From positions 19,803 through 83,802 of the forward strand of contig JAGGIK010000003.1 of the NCBI GenBank assembly GCA_024103515.1: a DNA stretch of 64,000 bases, given 5' to 3'. Source of the stretch: Snodgrassella sp. Lineage in GTDB: Bacteria; Pseudomonadota; Gammaproteobacteria; Burkholderiales; Neisseriaceae. This document shows positions 48,012-57,874 of the stretch, piece by piece; positions within the stretch are counted from its first letter, which is position 1; the number at the start of each line of letters is the position of its first letter. A program made the translations under genes and the position numbers. Below the pieces are notes generated by a model. The model made no database searches and was not told the origin of the DNA. It worked only from the letters and a program-made list of their open reading frames with translations.

Positions 48012-48545
48012 ATGCAGCAATTCGACGGCACCACCATCGTTTCCGTTCGTCGCGGCGAAAATGTCGCTATTGGTGGAGATGGTCAAGTTACTTTGGGAAA
48101 CACCATCATCAAAGGTACTGCTCGCAAAGTACGCAAGTTATATAATAATCAAGTATTGGCGGGTTTTGCCGGCGGTACAGCCGATGCTTTTACCTTAATT
48201 GAATTATTTGAAAGTAAACTACAAAAACATCAAGGCAAACTGATGATTGCAGCAATAGAGCTGGCTAAAGAGTGGCGTACTGACCGTGCGCTGCGCCGGC
48301 TGGAAGCCATGCTAATTGTCGCTGACAAACACAATACCCTTGTCATCACCGGCAATGGTGATGTACTTGAGCCGGAGCAAAGCATTGCTGCTATTGGTTC
48401 TGGTGGTGCATTTGCTCAATCAGCTGCACGCGCCTTAATAGAAAATACCGAGTTAGAACCCAAGGTTATTGTAAAAAAATCTTTAGAAATTGCTGGTGAT
48501 ATTTGTATATACACCAATCAAAATCATACTATTGAAACTTTGTAA
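48012..48545 (+). CDS. hslV: ATP-dependent protease peptidase subunit HslV
   Basis: A 177-residue proteasome-beta-like peptidase forming two stacked hexameric rings, working with HslU. The mature N-terminal catalytic threonine is the T of [10 protein letters not shown] after a six-residue leader (M-Q-Q-F-D-G), as in other betaproteobacteria. [23 protein letters not shown] and [14 protein letters not shown] are core family segments. A candidate heat-shock promoter lies upstream. hslU follows 55 bp downstream on the same strand. Confidence 0.97.
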   Translation: MQQFDGTTIVSVRRGENVAIGGDGQVTLGNTIIKGTARKVRKLYNNQVLAGFAGGTADAFTLIELFESKLQKHQGKLMIAAIELAKEWRTDRALRRLEAMLIVADKHNTLVITGNGDVLEPEQSIAAIGSGGAFAQSAARALIENTELEPKVIVKKSLEIAGDICIYTNQNHTIETL

Positions 48546-48600
48546 TTATTTTGACTGGTAAGCAAATTACTGACCAGTCAACCATCAGGATTTAGATAAG

Positions 48601-49938
48601 ATGAGTACATCTGTAATGACACCTAGTGAAATTGTTCACGAGTTGGATAATCACATTATTGGCCAAACACAAGCCAAACGCGCAGTAGCGGTAGCATTGA
48701 GAAACCGTTACCGTCGCAGTCAGGTAAGTGAGCCATTACAAAGCGAAATTGTGCCTAAAAATATTCTTATGATTGGTCCAACCGGCGTTGGTAAAACTGA
48801 AATTGCCCGCAGACTTGCACGGTTGGCCAATGCTCCTTTTATAAAAGTTGAGGCCACAAAATTCACAGAAGTGGGATATGTAGGTCGAGATGTCGACAGC
48901 ATTATACGTGATTTGATTGAGATCGCTCTAAAAAACATCCGTAGTCAGACCATAGCAAAAAACCGAGATCGGGCACAGGATGCAGCAGAAAACCGCATTC
49001 TTGATGCTTTGCTACCACCACCGCGTACTGTGGGTTTTGCCGGTGAGCCGCAAGAACAGGCTCCTGAAAATCATACTCGGCAAAAATTTCGCCAGATACT
49101 ACGTAAAGGCGAACTGGACGATAAAGAAATTGAAATTGAAGTTACCGCTAATGCCACTCCAACTATGTCTGTGATGGGCCCTCCAGGTATGGAAGACTTC
49201 ACCAATCAGTTACAAGATATGTTTAGCAATATGGGTCAGGGCAAAACAAAAACCCAGAAAATGAAAGTCAGCAATGCGATGAAACTTCTGCTGGACGAAG
49301 AAGCGGCAAAACTGGTCAGCGAAGAAGAGTTGCGCGAGCAGGCCATTAAATCTGTCGAGCAAAATGGCATCGTTTTTCTGGATGAAATAGATAAAATTGC
49401 TACTGACAGCAGCCGTCATGGCGGTGATGTTTCGCGTCAAGGTGTACAACGTGATCTGCTACCTCTTGTAGAAGGTACAACGGTGCAAACCAAATATGGC
49501 ATGATCAAAACTGATCACATTCTATTTATTGCATCCGGTGCATTCCATTTGAGTCGTCCAAGTGACCTGATTCCAGAGCTACAAGGTCGTTTCCCGATCA
49601 GAGTTGAATTGAATAATCTGAGTGTAGATGATTTTAAAGCAATACTTACCACCACACATGCCAATCTAACTCAGCAATATAGTGCGTTGCTGGCTACGGA
49701 TGGTGTCAATCTGAAATTTACTGATGATGGTATCGGTCGCTTAGCCCAGATCGCTTATCAGGTAAATGAAAAAACCGAAAATATCGGTGCTCGCCGTTTG
49801 CATACCGTGATGGAAAAATTGCTGGAAGATATTTCTTTTGATACGCCTCAGGGTGATGTAACTATCGATGCTAGCTATGTCGATACTCGCTTGCAGGATA
49901 TAGCTGAGCGAGAGGATCTAGCGCGTTACGTGCTCTAA
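48601..49938 (+). CDS. hslU: ATP-dependent protease ATPase subunit HslU
   Basis: A 445-residue AAA+ unfoldase of the HslUV protease. Walker A GPTGVGKT is at 59-66, Walker [11 protein letters not shown] near residue 258, the pore loop GYVGRD near 94-99, and the inserted I-domain lies between Walker A and B (about 110-240). The C-terminus ends D-L-A-R-Y-V-L, the tail that docks into HslV. AGGATTTAGATAAG precedes the ATG. Ends in a UUCG-loop terminator. Confidence 0.97.
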   Translation: MSTSVMTPSEIVHELDNHIIGQTQAKRAVAVALRNRYRRSQVSEPLQSEIVPKNILMIGPTGVGKTEIARRLARLANAPFIKVEATKFTEVGYVGRDVDSIIRDLIEIALKNIRSQTIAKNRDRAQDAAENRILDALLPPPRTVGFAGEPQEQAPENHTRQKFRQILRKGELDDKEIEIEVTANATPTMSVMGPPGMEDFTNQLQDMFSNMGQGKTKTQKMKVSNAMKLLLDEEAAKLVSEEELREQAIKSVEQNGIVFLDEIDKIATDSSRHGGDVSRQGVQRDLLPLVEGTTVQTKYGMIKTDHILFIASGAFHLSRPSDLIPELQGRFPIRVELNNLSVDDFKAILTTTHANLTQQYSALLATDGVNLKFTDDGIGRLAQIAYQVNEKTENIGARRLHTVMEKLLEDISFDTPQGDVTIDASYVDTRLQDIAEREDLARYVL

Positions 49939-49942
49939 ACAA

Positions 49943-49969
49943 TAGCGGCTTCGGCCGCTTATTTCTTAT
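49943..49969 (+). terminator. Intrinsic terminator with UUCG tetraloop after hslU
   Basis: 6-bp stem AGCGGC / GCCGCT closed by TTCG, followed by TATTTCTTATT. Confidence 0.75.
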
Positions 49970-50038
49970 TGCGACATCCCCTAAAACAGAGGTTTTGTAT
50001 TAAACTATATCATTTTGCATATAGGAAATACTAAAACA

Positions 50039-50656
50039 ATGTCATCTTTATCCGTAAAAAGTTTTCGGCCTTTTATCATTCAGGCTTGCTCACCACAAAG
50101 CTGGTGGTGCAAACTGGCCATCACTACAGTCGCTACATTGATATTGGCGCTGTCAGCCAATGTGAGCGTACCTATTCAGCCTGTTCCCCTATCATTGCAA
50201 TCGCTTGCCGTACTGCTAATCGGTGCCTGTCTTGGTCGCAAGCTTGGCTGCCTGACTATTATTGAATATTTATTGCTAGGTGCAACAGGGTTGCCCTTTT
50301 TCGCCGGTGGTCATGGCGGAGTAGCTACATTGACCTCTGTGTCTGCCGGTTATCTATACGGGTTTATAGTGTGTGCCTATCTTGCCGGCCTAGCAGCAGA
50401 AAAAGGTTATGATCGTTGTTTCTTGCGCTGCTTACTCTCTTTTGCTGTTGCTCATCAAATTATTTTTGTGTTCGGCGTCGCTTATTTAGCCTACTATAAG
50501 CATATCAGCTTGCTGGCTGCAATTAAAGTAGGCTACTTGCCTTTTGCCGGCTTTGATGTGGTAAAATTTTTCTTTGCAGCTATATTAATGTTTTACCTGT
50601 GGCACAGAACAACAACCTGCCCTGCGCTTCATGAATCAACGGATCCTACATTCTAA
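50039..50656 (+). CDS. bioY: Biotin transporter BioY
   Basis: A 205-residue substrate-binding S component of ECF-type biotin uptake, with about six membrane segments. Family features: VPIQPVPLSLQSLAVLLIGA (near 45-64), LLLGATGLPFFAGGHGG, and the V-S-A-G-Y-L-Y-G-F segment. No bioM/bioN gene is adjacent; many BioY proteins use a shared energising module or work alone. The ATG at 50039 has AGGAAAT upstream; a TTG at 50015 could extend it but is not needed. Confidence 0.92.
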   Translation: MSSLSVKSFRPFIIQACSPQSWWCKLAITTVATLILALSANVSVPIQPVPLSLQSLAVLLIGACLGRKLGCLTIIEYLLLGATGLPFFAGGHGGVATLTSVSAGYLYGFIVCAYLAGLAAEKGYDRCFLRCLLSFAVAHQIIFVFGVAYLAYYKHISLLAAIKVGYLPFAGFDVVKFFFAAILMFYLWHRTTTCPALHESTDPTF

Positions 50657-51049
50657 TACATCAGAACGATTAATGTAGAGATTTAAAAAATGCAGCATGA
50701 TGGTTTTTGAATTTGGAATAGATTTAATATCGTATAGATTAAGATGAAATTATTTATCTGTAACATTTCTTAAGAAACTGTTCTAAAATACAATCGCGAT
50801 AATGGGTAAAATGCCAATTCAATTATGATAAAAAAACAACAGAATTAATATTCTTAAATTTGTTGCATTAATAATAAAGTTTATTATTAACCCTATAAAC
50901 CAATTTGTGTATTTACCTATTCTAGAGCTACGCCAATGAGTAAAAAATAGGTAAATACAAAAGAACAAGAGAATTGTCGCTAAGCTAGTCAAAAGCATAG
51001 CACGCAAAATAATTCAAGCAAATTAGCTATTTATATAATAATGAGTGAT
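50657..51049. other. AT-rich spacer after bioY
   Basis: Holds only the small candidate membrane protein on the minus strand (50819-50998). No terminator with a T-run was found directly after bioY. Confidence 0.4.
50819..50998 (-). CDS. Candidate 59-residue membrane protein
   Basis: A short minus-strand frame with two hydrophobic helices (residues about 3-20 and 33-55) around THWRSSRIGKYTNWF. The frame also extends to a TTG at 51007. No ribosome site is evident, and no family was recognised. Amino-acid make-up resembles a real two-helix membrane protein, but AT-rich DNA readily encodes such strings by chance. Confidence 0.25.
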   Translation of the reverse strand: MLLTSLATILLFFCIYLFFTHWRSSRIGKYTNWFIGLIINFIINATNLRILILLFFYHN

Positions 51050-51910
51050 TAAACCTCATTTAACCTATTATCCATGATTAGCCATTGGTCAGTTATTCTC
51101 CTTGCTTACTCTAGAGTGTTAAACCACTATAAATCTAACGCTTCGTTTCGATAGATACGCGGTTAAATCGTTCCATATGATCATTTGGATATGGGCTACC
51201 GGGCTGAATATCAACACTGGTTATACCAGGTCATTTCACCTAGTCGGTAAAATTTTTCCGCTATATTTTGGAGCATTATCAACCTGTATTTTTAACAGGT
51301 AACCATGATATCAGCTAAATAATCTAGGTAAGGAGGGAATCTTAGCTACCGTTAAACCGACCGTAATATCAATGCTTAACACCTTTCAGATTGAAGTCAT
51401 CGATTACATTGAACATTCTTATGGTCACGGCTATCTAATACGATCAAAACTTCTGGCAAGTATCCAGCGTCAATACCTATCAGTGAAGCGCTTAGCATCA
51501 AAATAATCACCGCATCATGCGCTAACTTAAGTTATTCATAGTCAGCACAGTAATCTATTCCCACAATAACGCAACTCATGGCAATCATAATAGGATAACT
51601 AGCTTATAACTTCTTTGCTCACGTTTTAGGTGCTTTAATGGGCATCAGCGCTTTTGGATAATTTTTGCTTGAAACAGTGATTTCAATTCAGCTGGGCAAA
51701 CACGAGCTTAAGTTTACGTTTTTCTATCTCTATTTTTTTAATGATTGAAATATTAGCCATATTTTCCAACTCATTGATAAAAATGAATGACCCAAATCAT
51801 ATTTACGGCAAAACTGTTTAAATGCAATACTCACTTTAGCTTCTTTTAAAATGAATATCAATTGATATCAACATTATCTAGTTCATAGTTAAATCCACTG
51901 TACGTTAACG
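51050..51910 (-). pseudogene. Decayed IS3-family transposase
   Basis: On the minus strand OrfA is traceable at about 51890-51770 (ILKEAKVSIAFKQFCRKYDL then GHSFLS) with the zipper relic EIEKRKLKLVFAQLNLK near 51735-51690. OrfB pieces follow: DNAPKYSGK around 51290-51260 (second-Asp region), RFNRVSIET (third catalytic region, about 51165-51140) and ARRITDQWLIMDN near 51105-51070. Several stops and frame changes. Same family as the relics at 1375-2095 and 38150-39150. Confidence 0.75.
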
Positions 51911-52480
51911 GAAAAAATTCCTGTTTTAATGTTGTACTCTATTTAAAGAACAGTCACACATCCATAATCATGTAATACAAAGTCGTTCACTCAAAAAATG
52001 CACAAGTAGGAAAGTATATGCCATCAAATAACCTTCCCTAGCAATTAAACTGATTTTTTATAACATGTATTAAGCTTCTACTTGGTCATATTTTACTGTG
52101 AAATAACAAATGATAATGTGCTCTCCGTATTTAGCTGAAGCTCTAGGAACATGAATTTAATAAACACTGTTCTTTACTGCCCTGTAAAACAAATTGACTC
52201 CAATAAATACTTTTTTTGTCTAACGCCAATCTGCATTCTAGAATTAGATCTCAACTTAGTTTTTTCAGAATAAAATCATATCGGTTTCACATTTTCATTC
52301 AGTATAATCAATAACCAAATTTTTTATGATTTTTGAAAAATGTATTACCTGTTAAATGAACAGTAATATTTAAAATAAATAATAATCTTCAATGAATCAT
52401 AATATTTAATATAAAATTTAACTTTACTCTATAAAGAAAACTATTAAACATAGTCATAAATAAACACAATTAGAATCATA
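51911..52480. other. AT-rich spacer between IS relic and glnB
   Basis: About 570 bp with no open frame and no recognisable RNA gene, promoter or transposase motif. Confidence 0.4.
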
Positions 52481-52506
52481 ACAGGCTGTATGAAAGGAAA
52501 GCCTGT
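52481..52506 (-). terminator. Weak hairpin after glnB
   Basis: 7-bp stem ACAGGCT / AGCCTGT around a 12-base loop; no T-run on the minus strand side. Confidence 0.3.
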
Positions 52507-52527
52507 AATCTTGGATAGAGAAAATGA

Positions 52528-52884
<357 letters not shown>

Positions 52885-53037
52885 CTAGTGCCAATTTCAG
52901 TAAAACTAACATATACTCACTCTAAACTCAATCTACTTGACTGTTCTACAACAAAATGCAAGCAAAGCAATTGTTTTTCGCGTAAAATTACGCTTCGCCT
53001 AATTACCATTAATCTTCACAAGTGAGCTTTACTCAAC

Positions 53038-56000
53038 ATGTCAGATGTGCTGTCACTAGGCGGCGAAGCCGCGCTTTCCCCCTTTCGTATTGATAAAATA
53101 CGTCACAAAAGTTTACGATTGCAACTAGATAATGATATTGAAATAACCTGTGAATATCGCTATTTTGTTGCCATCAGCTCTATATTAAGCAAACAAGATC
53201 ATCATAAGCTGTTGCAGCTTTTACACGCTCATGAGATCAGCAATACCATGGCAAATGGCACTCAAATTTTAATTATTCCCCGTTTGGGTACCATTTCTCC
53301 ATGGTCATCCAAAGCCACTGATATAGCTCATAACTGTGGTATTAATAATATTGAACGGATAGAACGCGGTCTCCTTTATACTTTCTCGCGTAAACTTAAT
53401 CAGCAAGAACAACTTGACTGGGCAAGTTTGCTGCATGACCGCATGATAGAAAGTGTCCTTTACACTATCCACGAGGCAAAGCAGCTATTTGAGCATATTG
53501 CGCCACAGACATTTAGTAGCATCGATATTCTAAATGAAGGGAAATCGGCATTAGATAAAGCCAATCTGCACATGGGATTGGCTTTATCTACAGATGAAAT
53601 AGACTATCTAATCGATAACTATCATGAATTGCAACGGAACCCGACCGATGTTGAGCTAATGATGTTTGCTCAGGCTAATTCGGAACATTGTCGCCATAAA
53701 ATATTTAATGCTGATTTCGTCATTGACGATCAGCCCATGCCCAAGTCGCTGTTTGGTTTGATTCGCGATACGCATCATGCTCATCCCCAAGGCACTCTCG
53801 TTGCCTACAAAGACAACTCTTCCATCATCAGCGGTGCCAACGTTGAACGATTTTATCCGCGGTCAAATGAGCAGCACAAATATAGCTTCAACCTTGAAAA
53901 AACCCATATTCTGATGAAGGTTGAAACGCATAATCATCCTACTGCCATAGCGCCTTTTGCTGGAGCAGCTACCGGTGCTGGCGGTGAGATCAGAGACGAA
54001 GGAGCAACCGGCAAAGGCGCTCGACCCAAAGCTGGTTTGAGCGGATTCAGTGTATCAAATCTATCTATTCCAGAGCTGATGCAACCATGGGAACAATATA
54101 CGACTACACAGAAAAGCTATGGCAAACCTGAGCAAATCAGTAGTGCGCTGGATATCATGCTTGATGGACCGATCGGTGCCGCTGCGTTCAATAATGAATT
54201 TGGTCGTCCTAATTTATGCGGCTATTTTCGTACATTTGAAGAACTCTTTAATGGCACCATGCGTGGATTTCACAAACCGATTATGATTGCCGGCGGTATG
54301 GGTAATATTGAGCAACAACAAATTCATAAAGACAATATTCCGGCAGGCGCATTACTTATTCAACTTGGTGGTCCAGGTTTGTTGATCGGTTTAGGAGGTG
54401 GCGCAGCATCTAGTATGAGTAGCGGTACTAATAATGCCAAACTGGACTTTAATTCTGTACAACGTGGTAATCCAGAAATGGAACGCCGCGCTCAAGAAGT
54501 CATCGACCGCTGTTGGCAACTTGGTGCAGAAAATCCGATTATTTCCATTCATGATGTGGGTGCTGGCGGATTGTCCAATGCCTTTCCTGAACTGGTTAAT
54601 GATGCCGGGCGTGGTGCTATTTTTTCATTGCGGAAAATACCGATCGAAGAGCACGGCTTAACCCCATTGCAGATATGGTGCAATGAAGCACAGGAACGTT
54701 ATGTTTTGGCAATATTGCCACAAAATATTGATATATTCCGCAATTTATGCGAACGTGAACGCTGCCCTTTTGCCGTAGTGGGTACGGCAACAGCTGAAGG
54801 GCAGCTACAGTTGCACGATGATTTATTTGCCAATGATCCGGCTAACCTCCCTTTAGATATTTTATTGGGTAAACCACCCAAAATCACCCGTTACGATCAA
54901 ACTTTACCAAATCCACTCAGTACTTTTGATGGCAGCAAACTCGATATCCGCGAAAGTGTATATCGTGTGCTGCGTTTGCCGACTGTAGCTAGCAAGCAAT
55001 TTTTGATTACCATTGCAGATCGTTCTGTAGGGGGGTTAACCCATCGTGACCAGATGGTTGGCCGTTTTCAGACTCCAGTTGCCGATGTCGCCGTGACCAA
55101 AATGGGGTTTAACACCTTGCGTGGCGAAGCCATGAGTATGGGCGAGAAATCACCCTTAGCCTTGTTTTCAGGAGCAGCATCCGGCCGCATGGCCGTTGGA
55201 GAAGCACTAACTAATATCGCCGCTGCAGATATTGGGGCTATAAATCACATCAAGCTTTCAGCCAATTGGATGGCTGCTTGTGGCTGTGACGGTGAAGATG
55301 CACGACTATATGAGACGGTAAAAGCCGTGTCAGAATTGTGTCAGCAGCTACATTTGAGTATACCTGTTGGCAAAGACTCTTTGTCCATGCAAACCAAATG
55401 GCAAGAAAATGGTACAGAGAAAAGCGTAGTTTCTCCTTTATCGGCCATCATCACTGCCTTTGCTCCAGTACAGGATGTTACTAAAACCGTTACCCCAGAA
55501 TTAAAAAATATTGCAGATACTTCAATAGTGGCACTGGATTTAGGACAAGGATTCGGGCGGATGGCTGGCAGCGCCTTGCAACAAGTTTGGAAATCTCTGT
55601 GTGGAAATGCACCCGATTTAACCTCACCATCTACTTTGTCTGCTTTTTTTATCACTATGCAAAAGCTGATCAGAGAAGAAAAAGTTCTTGCCTATCATGA
55701 TCGCAGCGACGGCGGTTTGATCGTGACATTGGCCGAAATGATGTTTGCATCTCATCTAGGATTGACCATAGATCTTACCTCGATGATTCAACAAACCAAT
55801 AGCCATACACACAATCAGAAATTACAGGATGCCGCTGTCCGCTGCCTATTTACCGAAGAGCTTGGCGCAGTTATTCAAGTTCATAATAAAGACATTAACA
55901 TAATTAAGAATATCTTTGCTTCAGCCGGTCTGGCCAGCATTGTACACATTCTGGGCCATATCAATTCTTCCGACAGATTGATGATCAGTCATGGCAATAC

Positions 56001-56973
56001 CGTTCTGCTGAATGAACATCGAATTGATCTACAAAAGGCGTGGAGTGAAACCAGTTACCACATTCAGCGTCTACGCGATAATCCGGATTGTGCAGATAAT
56101 GAATTTGCTCTGATTGAAGAAGACAAACAACAGGGATTATTTGCCCAGCTCAGCTTCAATCCAAGCGAAGACCCAGCTTTACCTTACCTTAATCAAGGCA
56201 AACGACCAAAAGTAGCTATTCTACGTGAGCAAGGGGTAAATGGGCAGCTAGAAATGGCTGCTGCCTTTGATCGTGCTGGATTTGATGCTTTCGATGTGCA
56301 CATGAGCGATCTGATTGCCAAACGTTTTTTGCTGAAAGATTTTCAATTATTGGCCGCCTGCGGCGGCTTCAGTTATGGTGATGTCTTGGGAGCAGGAACC
56401 GGTTGGGCGAAAAATATTTTATTTAACGAACAACTGCGTCAAGATTTTACCGAATTCTTTACCAATAAGAATACGCTGACCCTAGGTGTGTGCAACGGCT
56501 GTCAGATGCTAAGCCAACTGGCTGAAATCATACCCGGTGCAGAATTATGGCCTCGTTTCCAGCGCAACAAATCTGAACAATTTGAAGCACGTCTGAGCAT
56601 GGTGACGGTACCTACTTCGTCTTCATTAATTTTAGCCGATATGGTGGGAAGCAGCTTGCCAGTGGTGGTCAGCCATGGAGAAGGACGCGCTGATTTCTCC
56701 CATTTAAAAGGTGCCGAAATCCCAGCTGAATTAGCGATAGCCTTACAATACGTCGATGGCCAAAATAATGTTACCACTGCCTATCCGCTTAATCCAAATG
56801 GATCTCCTGCCGGCATTGCTGGCGTCAGTAGCTCTGATGGTCGTGTAACCATCATGATGCCACATCCAGAACGAGTATTTCAGACAGCACAAATGAGCTG
56901 GTCTCCGGCACAATGGCCAGAAATGTCAGGATGGTATCGCCTATTTGCCAGTGCTCGTAAAGTTTTGAATTAA
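53038..56973 (+). CDS. purL: Phosphoribosylformylglycinamidine synthase
   Basis: A 1311-residue single-chain enzyme of purine synthesis converting FGAR and glutamine to FGAM (large proteobacterial type). Order: N-terminal PurS-like domain, linker, two AIR-synthase-like halves (H-N-H-P-T-A near residue 301, G-G-E-I-R-D-E-G, later [15 protein letters not shown]), then the C-terminal class I glutamine amidotransferase with nucleophile Cys1152 in GVCNGCQML and the H-P-E triad end (PHPERVFQ). luxS starts 19 bp downstream. Confidence 0.97.
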   Translation: MSDVLSLGGEAALSPFRIDKIRHKSLRLQLDNDIEITCEYRYFVAISSILSKQDHHKLLQLLHAHEISNTMANGTQILIIPRLGTISPWSSKATDIAHNCGINNIERIERGLLYTFSRKLNQQEQLDWASLLHDRMIESVLYTIHEAKQLFEHIAPQTFSSIDILNEGKSALDKANLHMGLALSTDEIDYLIDNYHELQRNPTDVELMMFAQANSEHCRHKIFNADFVIDDQPMPKSLFGLIRDTHHAHPQGTLVAYKDNSSIISGANVERFYPRSNEQHKYSFNLEKTHILMKVETHNHPTAIAPFAGAATGAGGEIRDEGATGKGARPKAGLSGFSVSNLSIPELMQPWEQYTTTQKSYGKPEQISSALDIMLDGPIGAAAFNNEFGRPNLCGYFRTFEELFNGTMRGFHKPIMIAGGMGNIEQQQIHKDNIPAGALLIQLGGPGLLIGLGGGAASSMSSGTNNAKLDFNSVQRGNPEMERRAQEVIDRCWQLGAENPIISIHDVGAGGLSNAFPELVNDAGRGAIFSLRKIPIEEHGLTPLQIWCNEAQERYVLAILPQNIDIFRNLCERERCPFAVVGTATAEGQLQLHDDLFANDPANLPLDILLGKPPKITRYDQTLPNPLSTFDGSKLDIRESVYRVLRLPTVASKQFLITIADRSVGGLTHRDQMVGRFQTPVADVAVTKMGFNTLRGEAMSMGEKSPLALFSGAASGRMAVGEALTNIAAADIGAINHIKLSANWMAACGCDGEDARLYETVKAVSELCQQLHLSIPVGKDSLSMQTKWQENGTEKSVVSPLSAIITAFAPVQDVTKTVTPELKNIADTSIVALDLGQGFGRMAGSALQQVWKSLCGNAPDLTSPSTLSAFFITMQKLIREEKVLAYHDRSDGGLIVTLAEMMFASHLGLTIDLTSMIQQTNSHTHNQKLQDAAVRCLFTEELGAVIQVHNKDINIIKNIFASAGLASIVHILGHINSSDRLMISHGNTVLLNEHRIDLQKAWSETSYHIQRLRDNPDCADNEFALIEEDKQQGLFAQLSFNPSEDPALPYLNQGKRPKVAILREQGVNGQLEMAAAFDRAGFDAFDVHMSDLIAKRFLLKDFQLLAACGGFSYGDVLGAGTGWAKNILFNEQLRQDFTEFFTNKNTLTLGVCNGCQMLSQLAEIIPGAELWPRFQRNKSEQFEARLSMVTVPTSSSLILADMVGSSLPVVVSHGEGRADFSHLKGAEIPAELAIALQYVDGQNNVTTAYPLNPNGSPAGIAGVSSSDGRVTIMMPHPERVFQTAQMSWSPAQWPEMSGWYRLFASARKVLN

Positions 56974-56992
56974 CTATTTAAAAGGAAAAAAA

Positions 56993-57499
56993 ATGCCATT
57001 ACTGGATAGTTTTACTGTCGATCATACACGCATGTTAGCCCCGGCAGTACGTGTAGCCAAAAACATGCACACTCCTAAGGGCGATGACATTACCGTTTTC
57101 GATCTGCGCTTTTGTCAGCCTAATCAGGATATTCTTCCTGAAAAAGGCATTCACACTCTTGAACATCTGTTTGCCGGGTTTATGCGCAATCATCTTAATA
57201 GTGCAGATATAGAAATCATCGATATTTCCCCCATGGGTTGCCGCACTGGATTTTATATGAGCTTAATTGGTAAACCAGATGAAGCTAAAGTTGTAGAAGC
57301 ATGGGAAAAAGCCATGCACGACGTACTGGCCGTACCAGATCAGAACCACATACCCGAACTGAATATATATCAATGCGGTACCTATCGTATGCATTCACTA
57401 GATGAAGCAAAAAGCATCGCCAAAACGATACTGAATAGCCATATTAGCATCAATCACAACGAAGACTTAACCTTAGATGAGACGCTAATACAACACTAG
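56993..57499 (+). CDS. luxS: S-ribosylhomocysteine lyase LuxS
   Basis: A 168-residue iron/zinc enzyme splitting S-ribosylhomocysteine into homocysteine and DPD, the precursor of the AI-2 signal. Metal ligands His54, His58 ([14 protein letters not shown]) and Cys128 (QCGTYRMHS) are present, with the catalytic Glu57 and Cys83 (MGCRTGFY). AAAGGAAAAA precedes the ATG, and the 19-bp gap from purL implies co-transcription. Without lsrB or lsrK in view, a role in methyl-cycle detoxification is at least as likely as signalling. Confidence 0.97.
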   Translation: MPLLDSFTVDHTRMLAPAVRVAKNMHTPKGDDITVFDLRFCQPNQDILPEKGIHTLEHLFAGFMRNHLNSADIEIIDISPMGCRTGFYMSLIGKPDEAKVVEAWEKAMHDVLAVPDQNHIPELNIYQCGTYRMHSLDEAKSIAKTILNSHISINHNEDLTLDETLIQH

Positions 57500-57539
57500 A
57501 CTACATACTACGCATTGAGATTTTAAAATTAAGTCAAAG

Positions 57540-57576
57540 ATAAATCTGCTTAAATTTCAGGCAGATTTATTTTTTT
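57540..57576 (+). terminator. Intrinsic terminator after luxS
   Basis: Perfect 10-bp stem ATAAATCTGC / GCAGATTTAT with an 11-base loop, followed by six T. Confidence 0.9.
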
Positions 57577-57782
57577 GTATATAACATATATAGATAACTA
57601 GCCCGTTCCAGCCAATAAACACATCAGTTCCACCCAGACCAGAAAAATTTACATTCTAATTTCAGCCAAATTAAAATTATCAAAACTATATATTAATCAT
57701 AACCATCACAACTTTAGTTTACAAATTGATTGTCAAATAGCGAAATTAGACAATTTTGACAAGTCTTTTTTTTTAACTAGAA

Positions 57783-57798
57783 AACCAGTATATTGTGT
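57783..57798 (+). promoter_or_regulatory. NrdR box 1 upstream of nrdA
   Basis: AACCAGTATATTGTGT matches the consensus ACACwATATATwGTGT at 13 of 16 positions. Confidence 0.75.
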
Positions 57799-57814
57799 TG
57801 AAAATAACAAGTGA

Positions 57815-57830
57815 CCACTATATTTTGTGT
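57815..57830 (+). promoter_or_regulatory. NrdR box 2 upstream of nrdA
   Basis: CCACTATATTTTGTGT matches the consensus at 14 of 16 positions and starts 32 bp (three helical turns) after box 1, the spacing known for functional NrdR box pairs. A possible -10 (TATATT, 57819-57824) lies inside it. Confidence 0.8.
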
Positions 57831-57874
57831 TGTCACTATTTTTTCTGCTTTATTTCTGCTAGAAAGATTCACGA

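Noticed and set aside
52949-52995. PurR-like site before purL
   Set aside because: Too few matches to the PurR consensus, and Neisseriaceae are not known to use that regulator.
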